Of a stretch of 64,000 nucleotides of DNA, positions 20,648-31,958 are shown piece by piece. The notes below the pieces were generated by a model. That model worked only from the letters and a program-made list of their open reading frames with translations. It had not been told where the DNA came from and made no database searches. The DNA is from Fistulifera solaris (lineage: Eukaryota; Bacillariophyta; Bacillariophyceae; Naviculales; Stauroneidaceae), in contig AP026136.1 of NCBI GenBank assembly GCA_030295235.1, positions 248,001 to 312,000 on the forward strand, written 5' to 3'. The position numbers and the translations under genes are program-made. Numbering within the stretch: the stretch's first letter is position 1; the number at the start of each line of letters is the position of its first letter.

Positions 20648-23600
20648 ATGCAGTCCCCGCGAACGCCGAGTATGTCGATCCAGGAACGCATTCGAGCGAT
20701 GAACGAAACGCTTGACAAGGTAGAAGCAACCCCGTTGTAGAATTGTCAAACTCCACTCCATCGGAAGAAAAAACAATATTGAATATGGAGTCCTCCGCTG
20801 ACAAAGCACAACAATCCGCATTGCATTCGGAGGAGAATGCTTCCACACCTTCTTCAAAACGTACTTCTGTAGTAGATATGTGGAGAAAGAGAGAAGGACC
20901 CAAGACAACGGCGAGTCCTTCCACTGCGGAGCGTCCCAAAGGGTCTTCAATGTCAGGGGCACGTCAAGTGGTAGTGACACCTCCCTTTGTACAGAAACGA
21001 AGATCACTCGTTACTTCGCCTGAATTGACGTTGCCTTCAGAAAGCAACAAAGTAGAGAGTAGAGCTACAGATGGTGGGGAAGATCATAGGAACGAACCGG
21101 CAAGCGTAGTGCGCAATTCGTGGCAGCACAAACAGTCCCCCGTTCAGCAATCGCCAGCTTCTGTGCCCAAGCCTTTCTGGGTCTCTTCACCGAAAGTGAA
21201 TGGTGTTAAGGAATCGCAACCCTCTCAACCTCCAGGAAAGATGAATAGTCCTATTGTGTCTCCAAATGAGACAGACGCGCCACCCCGAGCCCGAGAGAAT
21301 GTTGCTGCGTTGCTGTATTCACACTTAGAGAAAGATGCTCCCAAGTCTCCCAGTTCCCTGGATTCACAGAGCAAGCAGCAAATTGTGGCAACAAAGATTC
21401 CTTCTTTTAAGAAACGTGCACCTGTAGACTTGACAATAGTCCCTTCCACGAACGATCCGGAGGCAGATACCCGATCGACACCTGGAAGTAGGAGGTTATC
21501 CGACTTGGTAGCAGTCGTTCAAAAGCACGAACTAGCGGAAGGTTCTCCTCTTCCGGAAATTCTTAGTACGAAAGCTTCATCGCCAGCGATAGAATCTCCG
21601 GGGATGAGGAGGTCGAGCGTGGTAGATTTCTGGAAATCTCGAACGACGCAACCCGTCGCGGATCGTCACCCAGCCAACGTACCGCGCAAGTCGACGGCCC
21701 TTCCTGCTGCATCATTAAAAGATGTTTTTGAGAAAATAAAAGAAAAAGAAGCGCCTATCGAGAACAATGACCAGCACGAGATGAAGCCCGATGTTGCACC
21801 CAATGTAGCACAGCTGGAAAAAACAAACGAAGCGGACAATGAGACTGTTGCCACCAGTACCAGCGTTGCTGACCGATGGAAGCAGAATATAGGAAATCGT
21901 TCTAAAGAAAAGAATCAACTTCCCCGTGATCGACCTTCTGATGCACCACGGACGTCAACGGCTGCTCTCTCGAGTACACTGAAAGATATTTTTGAAAAGA
22001 GAAAGGACACGAATCACTCGGAAAGTAATGCAGAGCTAGGCAATCGTTTCAAAGACAGTGGTCTGCAGCAACAGAAACCAGCGGTGAAGAGGGAAACCGG
22101 CACGGCCAGCGTCTTGAATAGGTGGGTTCCGAATGCGGCTACTCGCGTTCCTGAAGCACCTTCATCGAATCGAGTCGCAGTGGAGCTTTCTTCAATCGTT
22201 TTAGAACCCGACGAACCTTTCGAGGGGACAACTGCTGCGTCACCACACGCTATTAGCTTTAAAGAGAAAGCGCAGTTGTTCGAAAAACCCTCTAAAAATC
22301 AACCTGAAATTTCCGCTACAAAGAGAACGCTGCATGTTGGGAACACTGTCTCTGGAAAATTTAGCGGGCAACCAAAGCCATCACCTGCAGTAGAGGCTGC
22401 TTCAAAGCGTTGGAATCGAAGTGTCATAAACAAGACTACCGCAGGTAATACTACCGCGTCTACATCCGGGAATGGTCGTCTGCCACAATTTCCGCCAATG
22501 CATCCTAAGAGAGGCCCTCCTTTGGAAGGATCTCCCAAATCTATGACTTCCTCACGCCATCCTTCGCTACGAAGTTCTATTGTCCAAGAGGATGGCGTGA
22601 TTTCGAGAAATTGGGAAGACGACTTGTCTGGCCCAGGAATGTCATCAAGCTTGGGTTTGCCTAATGACAGTCTCTCGGACCCACAACCTACAAACGATAG
22701 TGGATTGGAACCCGAGAGGTCGATAGTGGACAATCTTCCCCGAGAGAAAGAGGCCCGCGGTACAGCGACACATGCACGCTCAGCATCGACTGGATCATTC
22801 GGAGAACTTCTACCAGATTCCGTTGGAAACCCGACACCGTCTTTGAAAAGACACGCTAGAATACCTTCTGCCGGATCGATGGGTGATCTTGGAGCTAGGT
22901 ATAGGGGTTCTTCTATCGAATCCATCGATGACGCTATGGCACCGACTAAAGAGTCCAGCTTGAAACAAAGTGAAGAAACTAGGAAGTCTAATGATGAATC
23001 GAACAGGAAGACACCTTTGTCGTCAAGGATAGCGCAGTCCTTACTAGAGCAAATGAAGTCTTCGGAAGCATCGGGCCTGAGACCAGCTGAATCGACTGTT
23101 CTTCCTAAACCATTGCGATTTCAAAAGGTGGATCAAGAAGTATCTGGGGCTAAGAACAACCAAGCAAAGTCAGGAGACTCTCTTGTTTCTTCCAAAGCAT
23201 CTGCGTTCGATACTTGGCCGTCAAACAGCGAAGAGGGATACGAGCATGGCTTCGGTGGCGATCGCAAGCGCAACCGACGAAGCTTGGCGAGTCTTGGAAA
23301 AAGGCACATTGCAAAAACCTTAGCGCAAAAAGCTACGTACAGCGATGCATCCAGTTTGGTTAGCAATCCAGCTACCAGCCTTTTCAGCGGTAGCAGCCAG
23401 CGCTCAACAAGGTCGCTGGGCAAGGGGACAGAAGGGACTGTGAAATCATTGAATGTGGTCACTAGTGATTGGTCAGATAGTGCATGGCCTACTGACGGAG
23501 TGGGTCCAATGTTCAGTTTAAGTGTAGATTCCGGTTCACCAGGGCAAACAGAAATCCCTAATGAGGTTGTAACACAGAAAATACAGCCTCAAGATCAACT

Positions 23601-24805
23601 CCTAAGAAACGAAACCCCCAGAAGGAGACCCATGAGCAAGAAGCCTTCATCGACCAAAAGCAGCAGCTCTGGCAAATTTAACATCCCAGATACCTTGGAA
23701 CCTATCGATGAGTATCAATGGTCGCAACAAGCAGCGAATATCGCGTCACAAGCGATTCCTCAACCTTCGGAATACACAGCACTAGATGTGTCCGTATCAG
23801 ATCCTAAATGGCAGAGTGCTTCGGATATGTCCTTTGGTATGAAGCCATCTCTACACTCTCCTGGTCTCGAAGACCACAAATCTGATTTTTCTGTTTTCAG
23901 CGACTCTGGCATTAGTAAAGCTTCGTCGACATCTTCCTTGGCGAACAGAGCAGAACGGGCTCTCCAAGCCCGACGAAGAAAAAAACCGAACACATGTCAC
24001 TACCGTGAAGGAACCGAACATGCCCGCGCAGGTCACGCAGAACGTCGTTGGTCACAGTGAACAAAAGCAGCCAGCACGGTTAGCTTCCCCTTTACATGCT
24101 TCCAACCCTAAAGGTAGTTTTGAACAAGGAGAAGTAGGTTTTCGATACGATGAAGCCTATGTGCAATCGTTATCCGAAAAGCGAAAAGCAGCTGGATTAA
24201 GGACCACCTACAATACTTCCTCGCGCTTCATGGAGGAGGAAGAATCAGATATTCAGTCTGCGCCGCCTCGGGTCCGCAAGCCTGTAGAAGATGAGGGCTC
24301 AGTGGAGAGTGGTGCAAGCTCTTATCGAACTTTGGAGACGGCAACATCGGAGAGCGAAAGTCCATGGTCAAAAGGGCATTCGAAGCGACGCGCTACTGGC
24401 CCTGTTCCAGAAAAGTTCATTGATGAAAGTGCAGAGAATATGGACAACTTTCAAAAAGCCTTTGAATCTTTAGGTCTTTCGCAGATTGCATCTGATCTTG
24501 CTCGGGAAGTAAGATTAGCAACGTTGGATATATCGAATCTTGCCAAAGGTATGAATGAAACTGTCAAGACGTTCCGGGCCCCGGCATGCACGAAAAGCAA
24601 GGCTTTGGTCCCAAAGGAAGACGCGCCTTTTGATGAGGATGTTGCTATTGAAGTTGAATACCTTGAAGATTATGCTGATGATGATGAATTAGAATCAAAT
24701 CCCGCCATGTTGCATGGAAGCTTCAACGATTTTGATTTTGAAGACGAAGTGCCCTTCGATCAACCACCATCACAGGGTCGCGGTACCAAATCTGCCTATG
24801 TTTGA
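20648..24805 (+). CDS. large disordered Ser/Pro-rich protein with repeated W-containing motifs
   Basis: No named family is recognised. The protein of about 1,385 residues is mostly low-complexity and polar (S, P, K, E), so probably disordered. A motif recurs: SVVDMWRKR (about 20866), SSVVDFWKSR (about 21615), SVADRWKQN (about 21862) and SVLNRWVPN (about 22108). Two copies are followed by a second motif, ASLKDVFEKIKEKE and STLKDIFEKRKDTN. The N-terminus holds SIQERIRAMNETLDK. The C-terminal part is acidic (VEYLEDYADDDELES). Frame switches at a C4 run (20730-20733) and an A7 run (23979-23985) link the ATG at 20648 to the long middle frame and that to the 3' frame. Repeated short motifs in a disordered chain suggest a scaffold or cytoskeletal adaptor; this is inference. 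Confidence 0.6.
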
Positions 24806-24891
24806 ACATTGGAGAACACTTCCCTGGAAATGCGATTTGAAGCTACATTATGTGTACTGTAATTAGTGTTTTCATTGCAAAACTTAGCAGT

Positions 24892-27576
24892 CTAGTTGTA
24901 ACTCTTGGTTGTCCCTTTTGTTGTCAAGAATTCCACCATTTCTATGGAAGCACCATTCAGTAAAGCGCAATCAAGAACACCATGGGCTGAACTATCGTGA
25001 GCATCACTAAAGAAACCGGTAAGAGAACCTGTTGGAGAAAAATTTACAAGCCACCTTTTCATTCAAACTTACAGTTTGCCGCCGTTTTGAAGTAAAAATT
25101 CAGCCATCTCAATCGCGTGCCACTCCTCGTCTCCTTCTGGTACAGGTACGAGGGCACAAGCGTGGAGGGCCGTCCGCCCACCTTCATCCGGGTTAGTCCA
25201 GTCAGGACTCCCCCCACGCGCGAGAGCCCCCGCTGCTGCTACAAGATCACATTCTTTGGCCGCGTCATACAAAGCCTTGCTGTACTTCTCTACCTTTTCT
25301 TCATCCGTCAAACCCTGACATCCCTCATATTGCAAGAAACCTTTCCACTGATATTTGCTTTTAATCCAAGCTTCCCGGCCCTTCCTATCGGCATTCTCCG
25401 TTGGCTTTTGCCAACCTGTCTGCGCGGCCAGTCCTTCTTCCCAAATTGGATTTACTTTGTCATTCCCGAGCAAGCAGATGACACTGCCTTCAGCGAGACT
25501 TATTGAGTCAAGCTTTAAGGACCGAACTCGGCTCACGTGTATCCCCAAAGAACGGTGAACGCCACTGCACTCTATGCAAACCAGGATGCCGAGATTCAGT
25601 GAAGCCCAGTCAGGTGATGCCATACCACAATCCGCGCATGTCGGGTTCAGCTTCATGATCTTTTCCACCAACGGACTGGTGTTCTGAGGAGGACCCAGAT
25701 GCGTTGACTCCATTTCCGATGATGTGTCGCTTACTTCGCGTACTTCTGTGGGCGGCAACTCCGAAAAGCTAGGATCTCTCGTATTCGCTGAATTTATGGG
25801 CTTCCTTCCGAGATTTTGGTTCAGATGTGGCGCATTCGGGTCGCCGTGATACAACCTATGTTCCATTGCCGACCGAATACCATCCACCCAAATCTTGTAA
25901 TCAATGGGCCCAGGGGCTTGCAACGTCAATGGCTTTTCACTGGGAGTGACTAACTGAAAACAAAAGCGTGATCCTTGTCCCTCCGCTGGAAGCTCTCGGA
26001 CGGTACACAATACCACGTCACAAACCTTCACTCGCGAAGAATAGGCCCCCTTTCGACGATAGGGACGGTCGTCGCCATCCGCACTAAAGTAGTAGATTGC
26101 ATCATTGTCCATGACAAACCATCGACGTTGCCAAGCCTGCAGCGCCATCAGTGACGTATTTTTCTTGTAGAGCCAACCTTCGATTTTCACTCCCGGCATT
26201 GTGTCGCGTTGATATCGAGAGGTAGCCGCCAGTGCATGCGGTAAATTCCACAGTTGAACTTGCTCTTCAATGTCATCTACTTTGAGGAGCTGTCGTTCGA
26301 CTTCCTTGGCATCCCCGTCCGCAATGGCCGCCGCAGCTTTGGATGCATCCGCTGCCTTGACACGGATCGAGTGCACCGCATCCCTCAGGGCAGTCTCACG
26401 ACCCTGCCATGTCGGAACAATGGTGCTAGCATGTTCGTCTCGAAGCTTATTTTGTCTCTCTTGAATTTCTTTGATACTCGGAGACAGTGAGTCCACCGCT
26501 GTTTTGCACCTTCCGTGATAATTGCTGATTTCGTGCAAAGTAGAAATAGCATTTTCGGCCACTTCAAAATTGCGACGGTGTTTAATGCTGATCAAATGCT
26601 TCATCAGCTGGAATCGCCTTAATTCCGCCATGCCTTGCAATACACGAACCTGTTCGAGTGACGAAACGAGATTGCTAGCTTCCATCGCCTTCTCGATACG
26701 CGAATCACCCGGATTGGACGTAGTAGCATCATGACCCCCACGACCTAGATTCCAGTTTTTAAAGGCTTTCCCGAGACGCTCTCCGGCCGCTGTTTTCCCG
26801 GCAGCCTTCTCACCAAATGATTCCGAAAAGTTGTTCTTTCCGTTGAGATATTTGCCAAATTGGAGTTCCGCCCCTTCTGTGGCTTCATCGGCGTCGGATT
26901 TGAGGATGGATACCGTTTTGAGTTCCGAGGCGGCAAAGGCCTCAAAGGACATTCCCAAGGTGCTTTCTATCGACTGCAGCATGGCAATCTGATAAAAGGC
27001 AACTTCATCCAGCGCCTACCAATTCTCGTGAGATTTATTCCAGTGCTCAAACTATTCGCTTTGGATGTTGTTTCTTACCTTCCCTAAATGTTCCAACAAC
27101 TCGGCCATTTCTCCACCCACCGCTTTGCGACGCGCTGCCACCAATTGATCAATTTCCTCCGGCGTCAGGCCATCTTCTCTACTTTGTTCTTCATCCCACC
27201 GCAGTCGACACGAACTCGCCAGCCGCCGTGTCGCTTCCCCCATCAAGGTACCGGTTTGACACAAGGTCTTGGTCCGCGTGGTGATTTCGCGCATCGCGTC
27301 GGTTAACAAACTCAATGATTGAATTTCGTGGTCACAGAACGATTTAAAGTACGGTGAATCGGCCGTAAAGTTGTGACGAGGATTCCAAGCATCGGGCGTG
27401 GTGGTGGTGGGTAGAGATGAAGTCGTTGTCGAGGGTTCTTCCGGACTGTCATTGAGTAAATGAGGTTCTCCTAAATCAAAGTTGTCGTCGCTGGAGTTGT
27501 TGGAAGCGTTTTCGACAGTTTCCTCGATTTCCTTGACTTCCTTGGTTTCTTTGACTTCCTCATCGGCACTGGTCAT
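24892..27576 (-). CDS. BAR-PH-ArfGAP-ankyrin protein (ACAP/AGD-like)
   Basis: These proteins sense curved membranes and stimulate GTP hydrolysis on Arf GTPases in vesicle traffic. Three exons are joined by 63-bp (27078-27016) and 66-bp (25072-25007) GT-AG introns. In order: an acidic N-terminus; a BAR-like helical region (SLSLLTDAMREITTRTKTL through KHRRNFEVAENAISTLHEI); a PH domain (IEGWLYKKNTSLMALQAWQR through the FCFQLVTPSEKPLTLQAP strands and DYKIWVDGIRSAM); an ArfGAP zinc finger with CADC, CIEC and the catalytic-Arg segment GVHRSLGIHVSRVRS; and two or three ankyrin units (GRTALHACAL, then DAHDSSAHGVLDCALLNG across the last splice). No frame break is present. It is tail to tail with the upstream gene, only 86 bases away. 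The ATG at 27576 (MTSADEEV) is preferred. Confidence 0.92.
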
Positions 27577-28066
27577 GGTGCGGTAGATTAGGATACTAAG
27601 TAGAAACGAGTTGTTTCGGCTGAACAAGGCCGCTTGAGTGAGAAGACGTGGATCTTCAGATAGCTTTGTCGTTGATTTGCAACGTAACGGTTCCTTTTGG
27701 AACGCTCATGCTCATTGGGGCGAATAAAACGAAAAGGCAGTCGGAGCGTCGTTGGTTCACGTGTTTTCTAGTGGGAATCTCTAGTACCGCTACGATTCAA
27801 AGGGATCTTGCTGAGTTTGGCCAATGACCGTTCACCCTTCACTGTGACCCTTGAGCCGCATAGGAACCGGTACCGGTACGGGTACCGGTACCAGGGTACC
27901 CGGTACCCTAGTTTCTTAGCAATAAGCCAAAGCACAACCGCTTGTGATGGTGCCTCATTTCAATTGGTTTTAAAAAAATCATAGAGAGAGATGATACAAG
28001 CGCAAAGCTTTTTATCTCTATAGAAAGTGTTTAACAATGAACCCGCTCGTCGTGACAAGTCGACGA
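27577..28066. other. intergenic region with a GGTACC array
   Basis: This 490-base spacer between two minus-strand genes holds the ArfGAP promoter and the 3' side of the fluoride exporter. The palindromic array at 27866-27909 (separate entry) is its main feature. Confidence 0.5.
27866..27909. repeat. GGTACC palindromic array, copy 2
   Basis: Six or so overlapping units of the type ACCGGTACC and GGGTACC make a 44-base palindrome-rich block about 290 bases upstream of the ArfGAP start codon. It is the longest of the four arrays in the window and could form a hairpin. Confidence 0.75.
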
Positions 28067-30120
28067 CTACCTCGTCGACGTCTGATCCGCCCAGTCCGCA
28101 GACGTAGAGAGCAACAAGCCAATCACCATGGCCCAGAATATAGACAAGAATGCATAAATCATTCCATCAAATCGCATGAGAATGGGGTCGACTCCCGCCA
28201 GGATTTCCACCACAAAACTCGCCAACGAACTCATGGTACCACCAAATCCATTGATAAACGAAACCAAAACAATGCTTTCGAGAGGTCCCGGTTCACCCGC
28301 GAGCAAATTACCCAGTCCACCGGACAAAGCACAGGCTAGCATGTTGGACGTAAACGTCCCCAAAGGAAACGTCGGTCTCCACGCGTTCAATCGAGAAAGT
28401 CGCCAACGTGCCAGCACGCCCAAGGGAGAGAACAACAAGCTCAAGGCGAGTTCTTGATTCTCCGGATTGTCAAAGAAGGAAAGTGATGTACATTGTGTGA
28501 CCAATGCCATGATAAACACGGCCGTGATAATAGCGCGGAGCGACGGCATTTTGTCTTCGGTGTGACGCAAGGGGGAGCCGTTTCGGTTTCCGAATCATCG
28601 GGAGCACTTTCCGACTGGTCATTGGCCGCCACACGGATTCCGTAACCGCGACGTTCGTCCCGTTTCGTCTCAAAGCGACAACGCCAAACAAAGATGTAGA
28701 CCGCAATGTGTTGCCCGAATCGGTAGGCGATAATGGGGAGCTGTAAGCCCAACATGTAACCAACGACCGCCTTGCCGATTTCTCCTTGATCCAAGAATGT
28801 CACCATGGCCGAATTCCACGACGAAAAGGACGACAGGGCACCACAGAAGCCATCCCGCAGTCCCAGCATGATATCGTCACTCATGGCTTCGGGTGTCGTA
28901 CCCGCATCCCATCCATCAGCAATGTTCACTCGTCGTAGACGTGAGATGTTCTCCGTCACATTGGCGGTGACATCCGTAATGATCTGTTCTACTCCGAGTG
29001 GATCGTCGGGAGTTGGTTCCGTGTCGTCGGACTGTGAATTGTTGTTCTTTTCTTTCCTGGAAGGAGGAGTGCTGGAGTTTGCATTTCCCAAATCAACGTT
29101 TGACATGTGGGACGGAGGATGTTCCGGTACACGAGGAGGTGTCATTGTGGGTCGCGATCGTAACGGTGAATCGGGACATTCTTGCAATTCCAAATCAAAC
29201 GACATGTTGTTTTCCGGTCGCTCGGCCTCGGATTGCGGAGAATAAATACCCGAAGCCAGATGTGGCTCGGGAAGATCATCATCATCATTATCATTACCTT
29301 CGGAATTCCGCCGATATCCGTCAGCAAAGTAATGTTCCATCACATCCACATCTTCCTTGCGGACGGGAAAGAGTATTAAGCATTTCGACGATCGTATGCG
29401 ACGTTCTAACGCCAACAATTGGACATCCCGTAAATCTTCATTCAAATGTACGGGTGGTTGCCAACTATGAAAGTATTTTTGTTTCTTGGGTCGTCGCCGT
29501 CGGAGGGTGGGCGGCAAGGGACTCGCCGACGTGTGCAAGCCGTCCGCTTCTCCGTCTTCTGCTTCCTCTTCGTCATCATTCCGATGGTGACGACGCTCCC
29601 GAATGATTTCTTCTGCCAGAACCATTTGTTGCAATCGCGGTGGCGAAAATCGTGTATGAATGATTTCCATCAATCGTTCTCCCGAGCAGAGCATCCCCAT
29701 GAGAAAGCAAGACAAACAATTGAGTGGTAATACCACAAAGAGTGGACTGTCTTGATTAAAGACATTATCGAAATTCGCAAACCACGTTGATGCCCCCAAA
29801 CGAAAGACAATACCGAGTTGCGTAAAGAGGGATAGAATTAAAATATCATCGTACGTGGTCCAGAAATGATGTACAAATTGTTGATCTTCGTCCGCTTGTG
29901 GGTCTTGTTGTTCGGGTGGCTGTTCACTCGTAGTCGGATTTTGTCTCGATTGTCGTTGGGGATAAAAGAAACTGTGCACGGCTTCTCTGGACGGTTTCGC
30001 AATCGATTCTTCGAAATGCGTCGAAACTTCATCGAAATGACTGACGAGAAGATCAGTTGTTGTTGTTGTTGTTGTTGCGTTGGGGCGATTCGATTCGGTG
30101 GGTGGAATCGAATTGGACAT
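28067..30120 (-). CDS. FEX: two-domain fluoride export channel (FEX/CrcB)
   Basis: FEX channels expel cytosolic fluoride. Eukaryotic FEX is a fusion of two CrcB-like four-helix halves. Half one: DDILILSLFTQLGIVFR, then PLNCLSCFLMG (the conserved Asn line), then DGFCGALSSFSSW, the CrcB GFCGGxTTFS signature, and two more helices. Half two: GVLARWRLSRLN, FPLGTFTSNMLACALSGG, then INGFGGTMSSLASFVVE and a last helix. Half one is interrupted between helices 2 and 3 by about 260 acidic, low-complexity residues (including RRHHRNDDEEEAEDGE). The frame changes inside a G5 run at 28571-28575 (C5 on the coding strand), joining TAPP to LRHTEDKMPSL. The start is MSNSIPPTES at 30120; a Thr run from an ACA repeat follows. 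Confidence 0.87.
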
Positions 30121-30525
30121 GATGATGAATACCACTTCAAGCAAAAAGAAATGAAGATGACTACCAGTACAAAGTATCGTATGACCAATGTTGCTTTAGT
30201 TTTATTTGCACTGCAATGAAACGGAAACGGTGTGGCTGCGCGTGCTCTCAGAGAGTTTCCTCCAACTCGTCCCACGACACGCTCTGCGCTCTGCGGTCCG
30301 TTAAATAACGGCAACGTTAACGTGAATACCGAGCCCAATCAAGGAGACAGGCAGAGCATCGTACTGTTTTCCAATCCCGCTGGAGTCCCGGATCACGGAA
30401 GGAAAAACCAAAAAAAACACCACGAAGGGAAGTGCCGTTTACTTTGGTTTAGAACAATCGTTGACATCTCTCTACATTATGCTCTGTTTTCGATCATAAA
30501 TATTACGGAGTACACAATTTAAATA
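30121..30525. other. divergent promoter region
   Basis: This 405-base spacer lies between the fluoride exporter (minus) and the PUB-domain gene (plus), so it must drive both. I see no array or RNA gene in it. Confidence 0.4.
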
Positions 30526-31914
30526 ATGACGCCTCAAGATACTACTTCATCGAAGGAAGAAGCTAAGGATCAATCGGAGGCGCGGCATCCTCCTCCTCCC
30601 TCGTATTATTATCCTCCTCCTCCTCCTCCTCCTCCTCACCATCATCATCATCGTCCCCCTCCGCCCGGAGTTTATTATCCTCCTCCTGTTCTACCAGCAC
30701 AGAATACTACTACTAATACTACTACTAGTACGGCTAGTCCTTTCAAAACGTCGTTACTTCTAGCGACGGGAGGATTTTTAGGAATGACGGCGGCAGCGGC
30801 CATTCGATGGTTGAATGGTGAAGATTTTTCCTTACTTCCACGCAACGAACCAAGCACAACTCCAATCATGGATTCTTTCGTCGAAGAATTACGACAACAA
30901 CAGCAACAGCAACAAGACCAAATTGTACAGCGTCTTACGAATGTACTAACAAAACAACACGAAAAAGAGCGGACCGACGATTGTGTTAAGTTGCTGCGAA
31001 CGAAATCATCATCATCATCGTCGTCGTTGTCGGAAGAGGAGGATGTAGTACCCATGTTGATGCAGATTCAATCCGAGCTGACGGCGTTGCGGCAAACACT
31101 GCAAGAGAATGAGCCATGGGAGGAGCGATTATCGGATACGTTACACAATTTACACAAATGCATGGAGCATCTTCTTCGAGGGACGGTCGTCGATTCGAAT
31201 CGTACCAATGTTATGACACGTGTCGAACCACCCCAATCGCTGAAGGAAGATGTGAGCAAAGACCTTCCTTTCACTTTACAAGATTCACTACGTACATTGA
31301 TGGAACAGAACAATCCGGATCATTTGCGGGCCGGTATCCCCCTGTTATTTCTCTATGTATCGAACCTTTTGCATCATCCGACGGCACCACGCTACCGAAA
31401 AATATTCATGTCAAATGACAGTTTTCAAAAAGTCGATCAATTGGTGGGTGGAAAAGAATTTTTGGTGGTACTGGGATTTGTCGAACTGGGCACCTATCTG
31501 GAATGGCAACACGATATGAAGGATCACATGGAGGTGTTGCAGTCTGCGACGTCGGCTTTGAAATTACTGAAAGCCGTGCCCCCGGTCATTGAATCGGAGT
31601 TCGTGGAACAAGTCATTGCGGCGGCGCGAGGAACCAGTTGTCCACCCACACCCACAATCCATGCGTCTGGTTTGGATGAATTGAAAACACCAGAAATCGG
31701 CAGAATTGCATCACCACCGAATACGCGAAAACATCATTTGGAAAAGCCTGCATTCCCGTTGCTGCATGGGAACGATGATAATGATAATGATGAATCACCT
31801 CCCGTTTTGTCCATGTCTTCTGAAAGCAATCGAGATCGGACGACCGAGGAGTTGCCTTCACCAAATCGAGAGAACTCGGGCGATAAGGAGGCTACGGATG
31901 TATTATGGAAGTAA
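30526..31914 (+). CDS. PUB-domain protein with Pro-rich N-terminus and one membrane segment
   Basis: PUB domains bind the C-terminal tail of the p97/CDC48 ATPase. Here DSLRTLMEQNNPDHLRAGIPLLFLYVSNLL with PRYRKIFMSNDSFQKVDQLVGG and EFLVVLGFVE matches the family well (about residues 250-330). The N-terminus is a Pro/His/Tyr-rich tract (PPPPPPPPHHHHH), followed by one hydrophobic segment (TSLLLATGGFLGMTAAAAI, about 75-93), a Gln run and a coiled-coil stretch. The tail is Ser/Glu-rich. The layout (Pro-rich, one TM, coiled coil) is reminiscent of peroxin-14-like membrane anchors, which is only a resemblance. The likely role is recruiting CDC48 to a membrane, for example in ERAD-type extraction. 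There is no signal peptide, so plastid SELMA use is not indicated. The frame is intact. Confidence 0.72.
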   Translation: MTPQDTTSSKEEAKDQSEARHPPPPSYYYPPPPPPPPHHHHHRPPPPGVYYPPPVLPAQNTTTNTTTSTASPFKTSLLLATGGFLGMTAAAAIRWLNGEDFSLLPRNEPSTTPIMDSFVEELRQQQQQQQDQIVQRLTNVLTKQHEKERTDDCVKLLRTKSSSSSSSLSEEEDVVPMLMQIQSELTALRQTLQENEPWEERLSDTLHNLHKCMEHLLRGTVVDSNRTNVMTRVEPPQSLKEDVSKDLPFTLQDSLRTLMEQNNPDHLRAGIPLLFLYVSNLLHHPTAPRYRKIFMSNDSFQKVDQLVGGKEFLVVLGFVELGTYLEWQHDMKDHMEVLQSATSALKLLKAVPPVIESEFVEQVIAAARGTSCPPTPTIHASGLDELKTPEIGRIASPPNTRKHHLEKPAFPLLHGNDDNDNDESPPVLSMSSESNRDRTTEELPSPNRENSGDKEATDVLWK

Positions 31915-31958
31915 ACGAATTCATAGAAAGCAGTATACTATTAGTCGAAAAACTTTTC

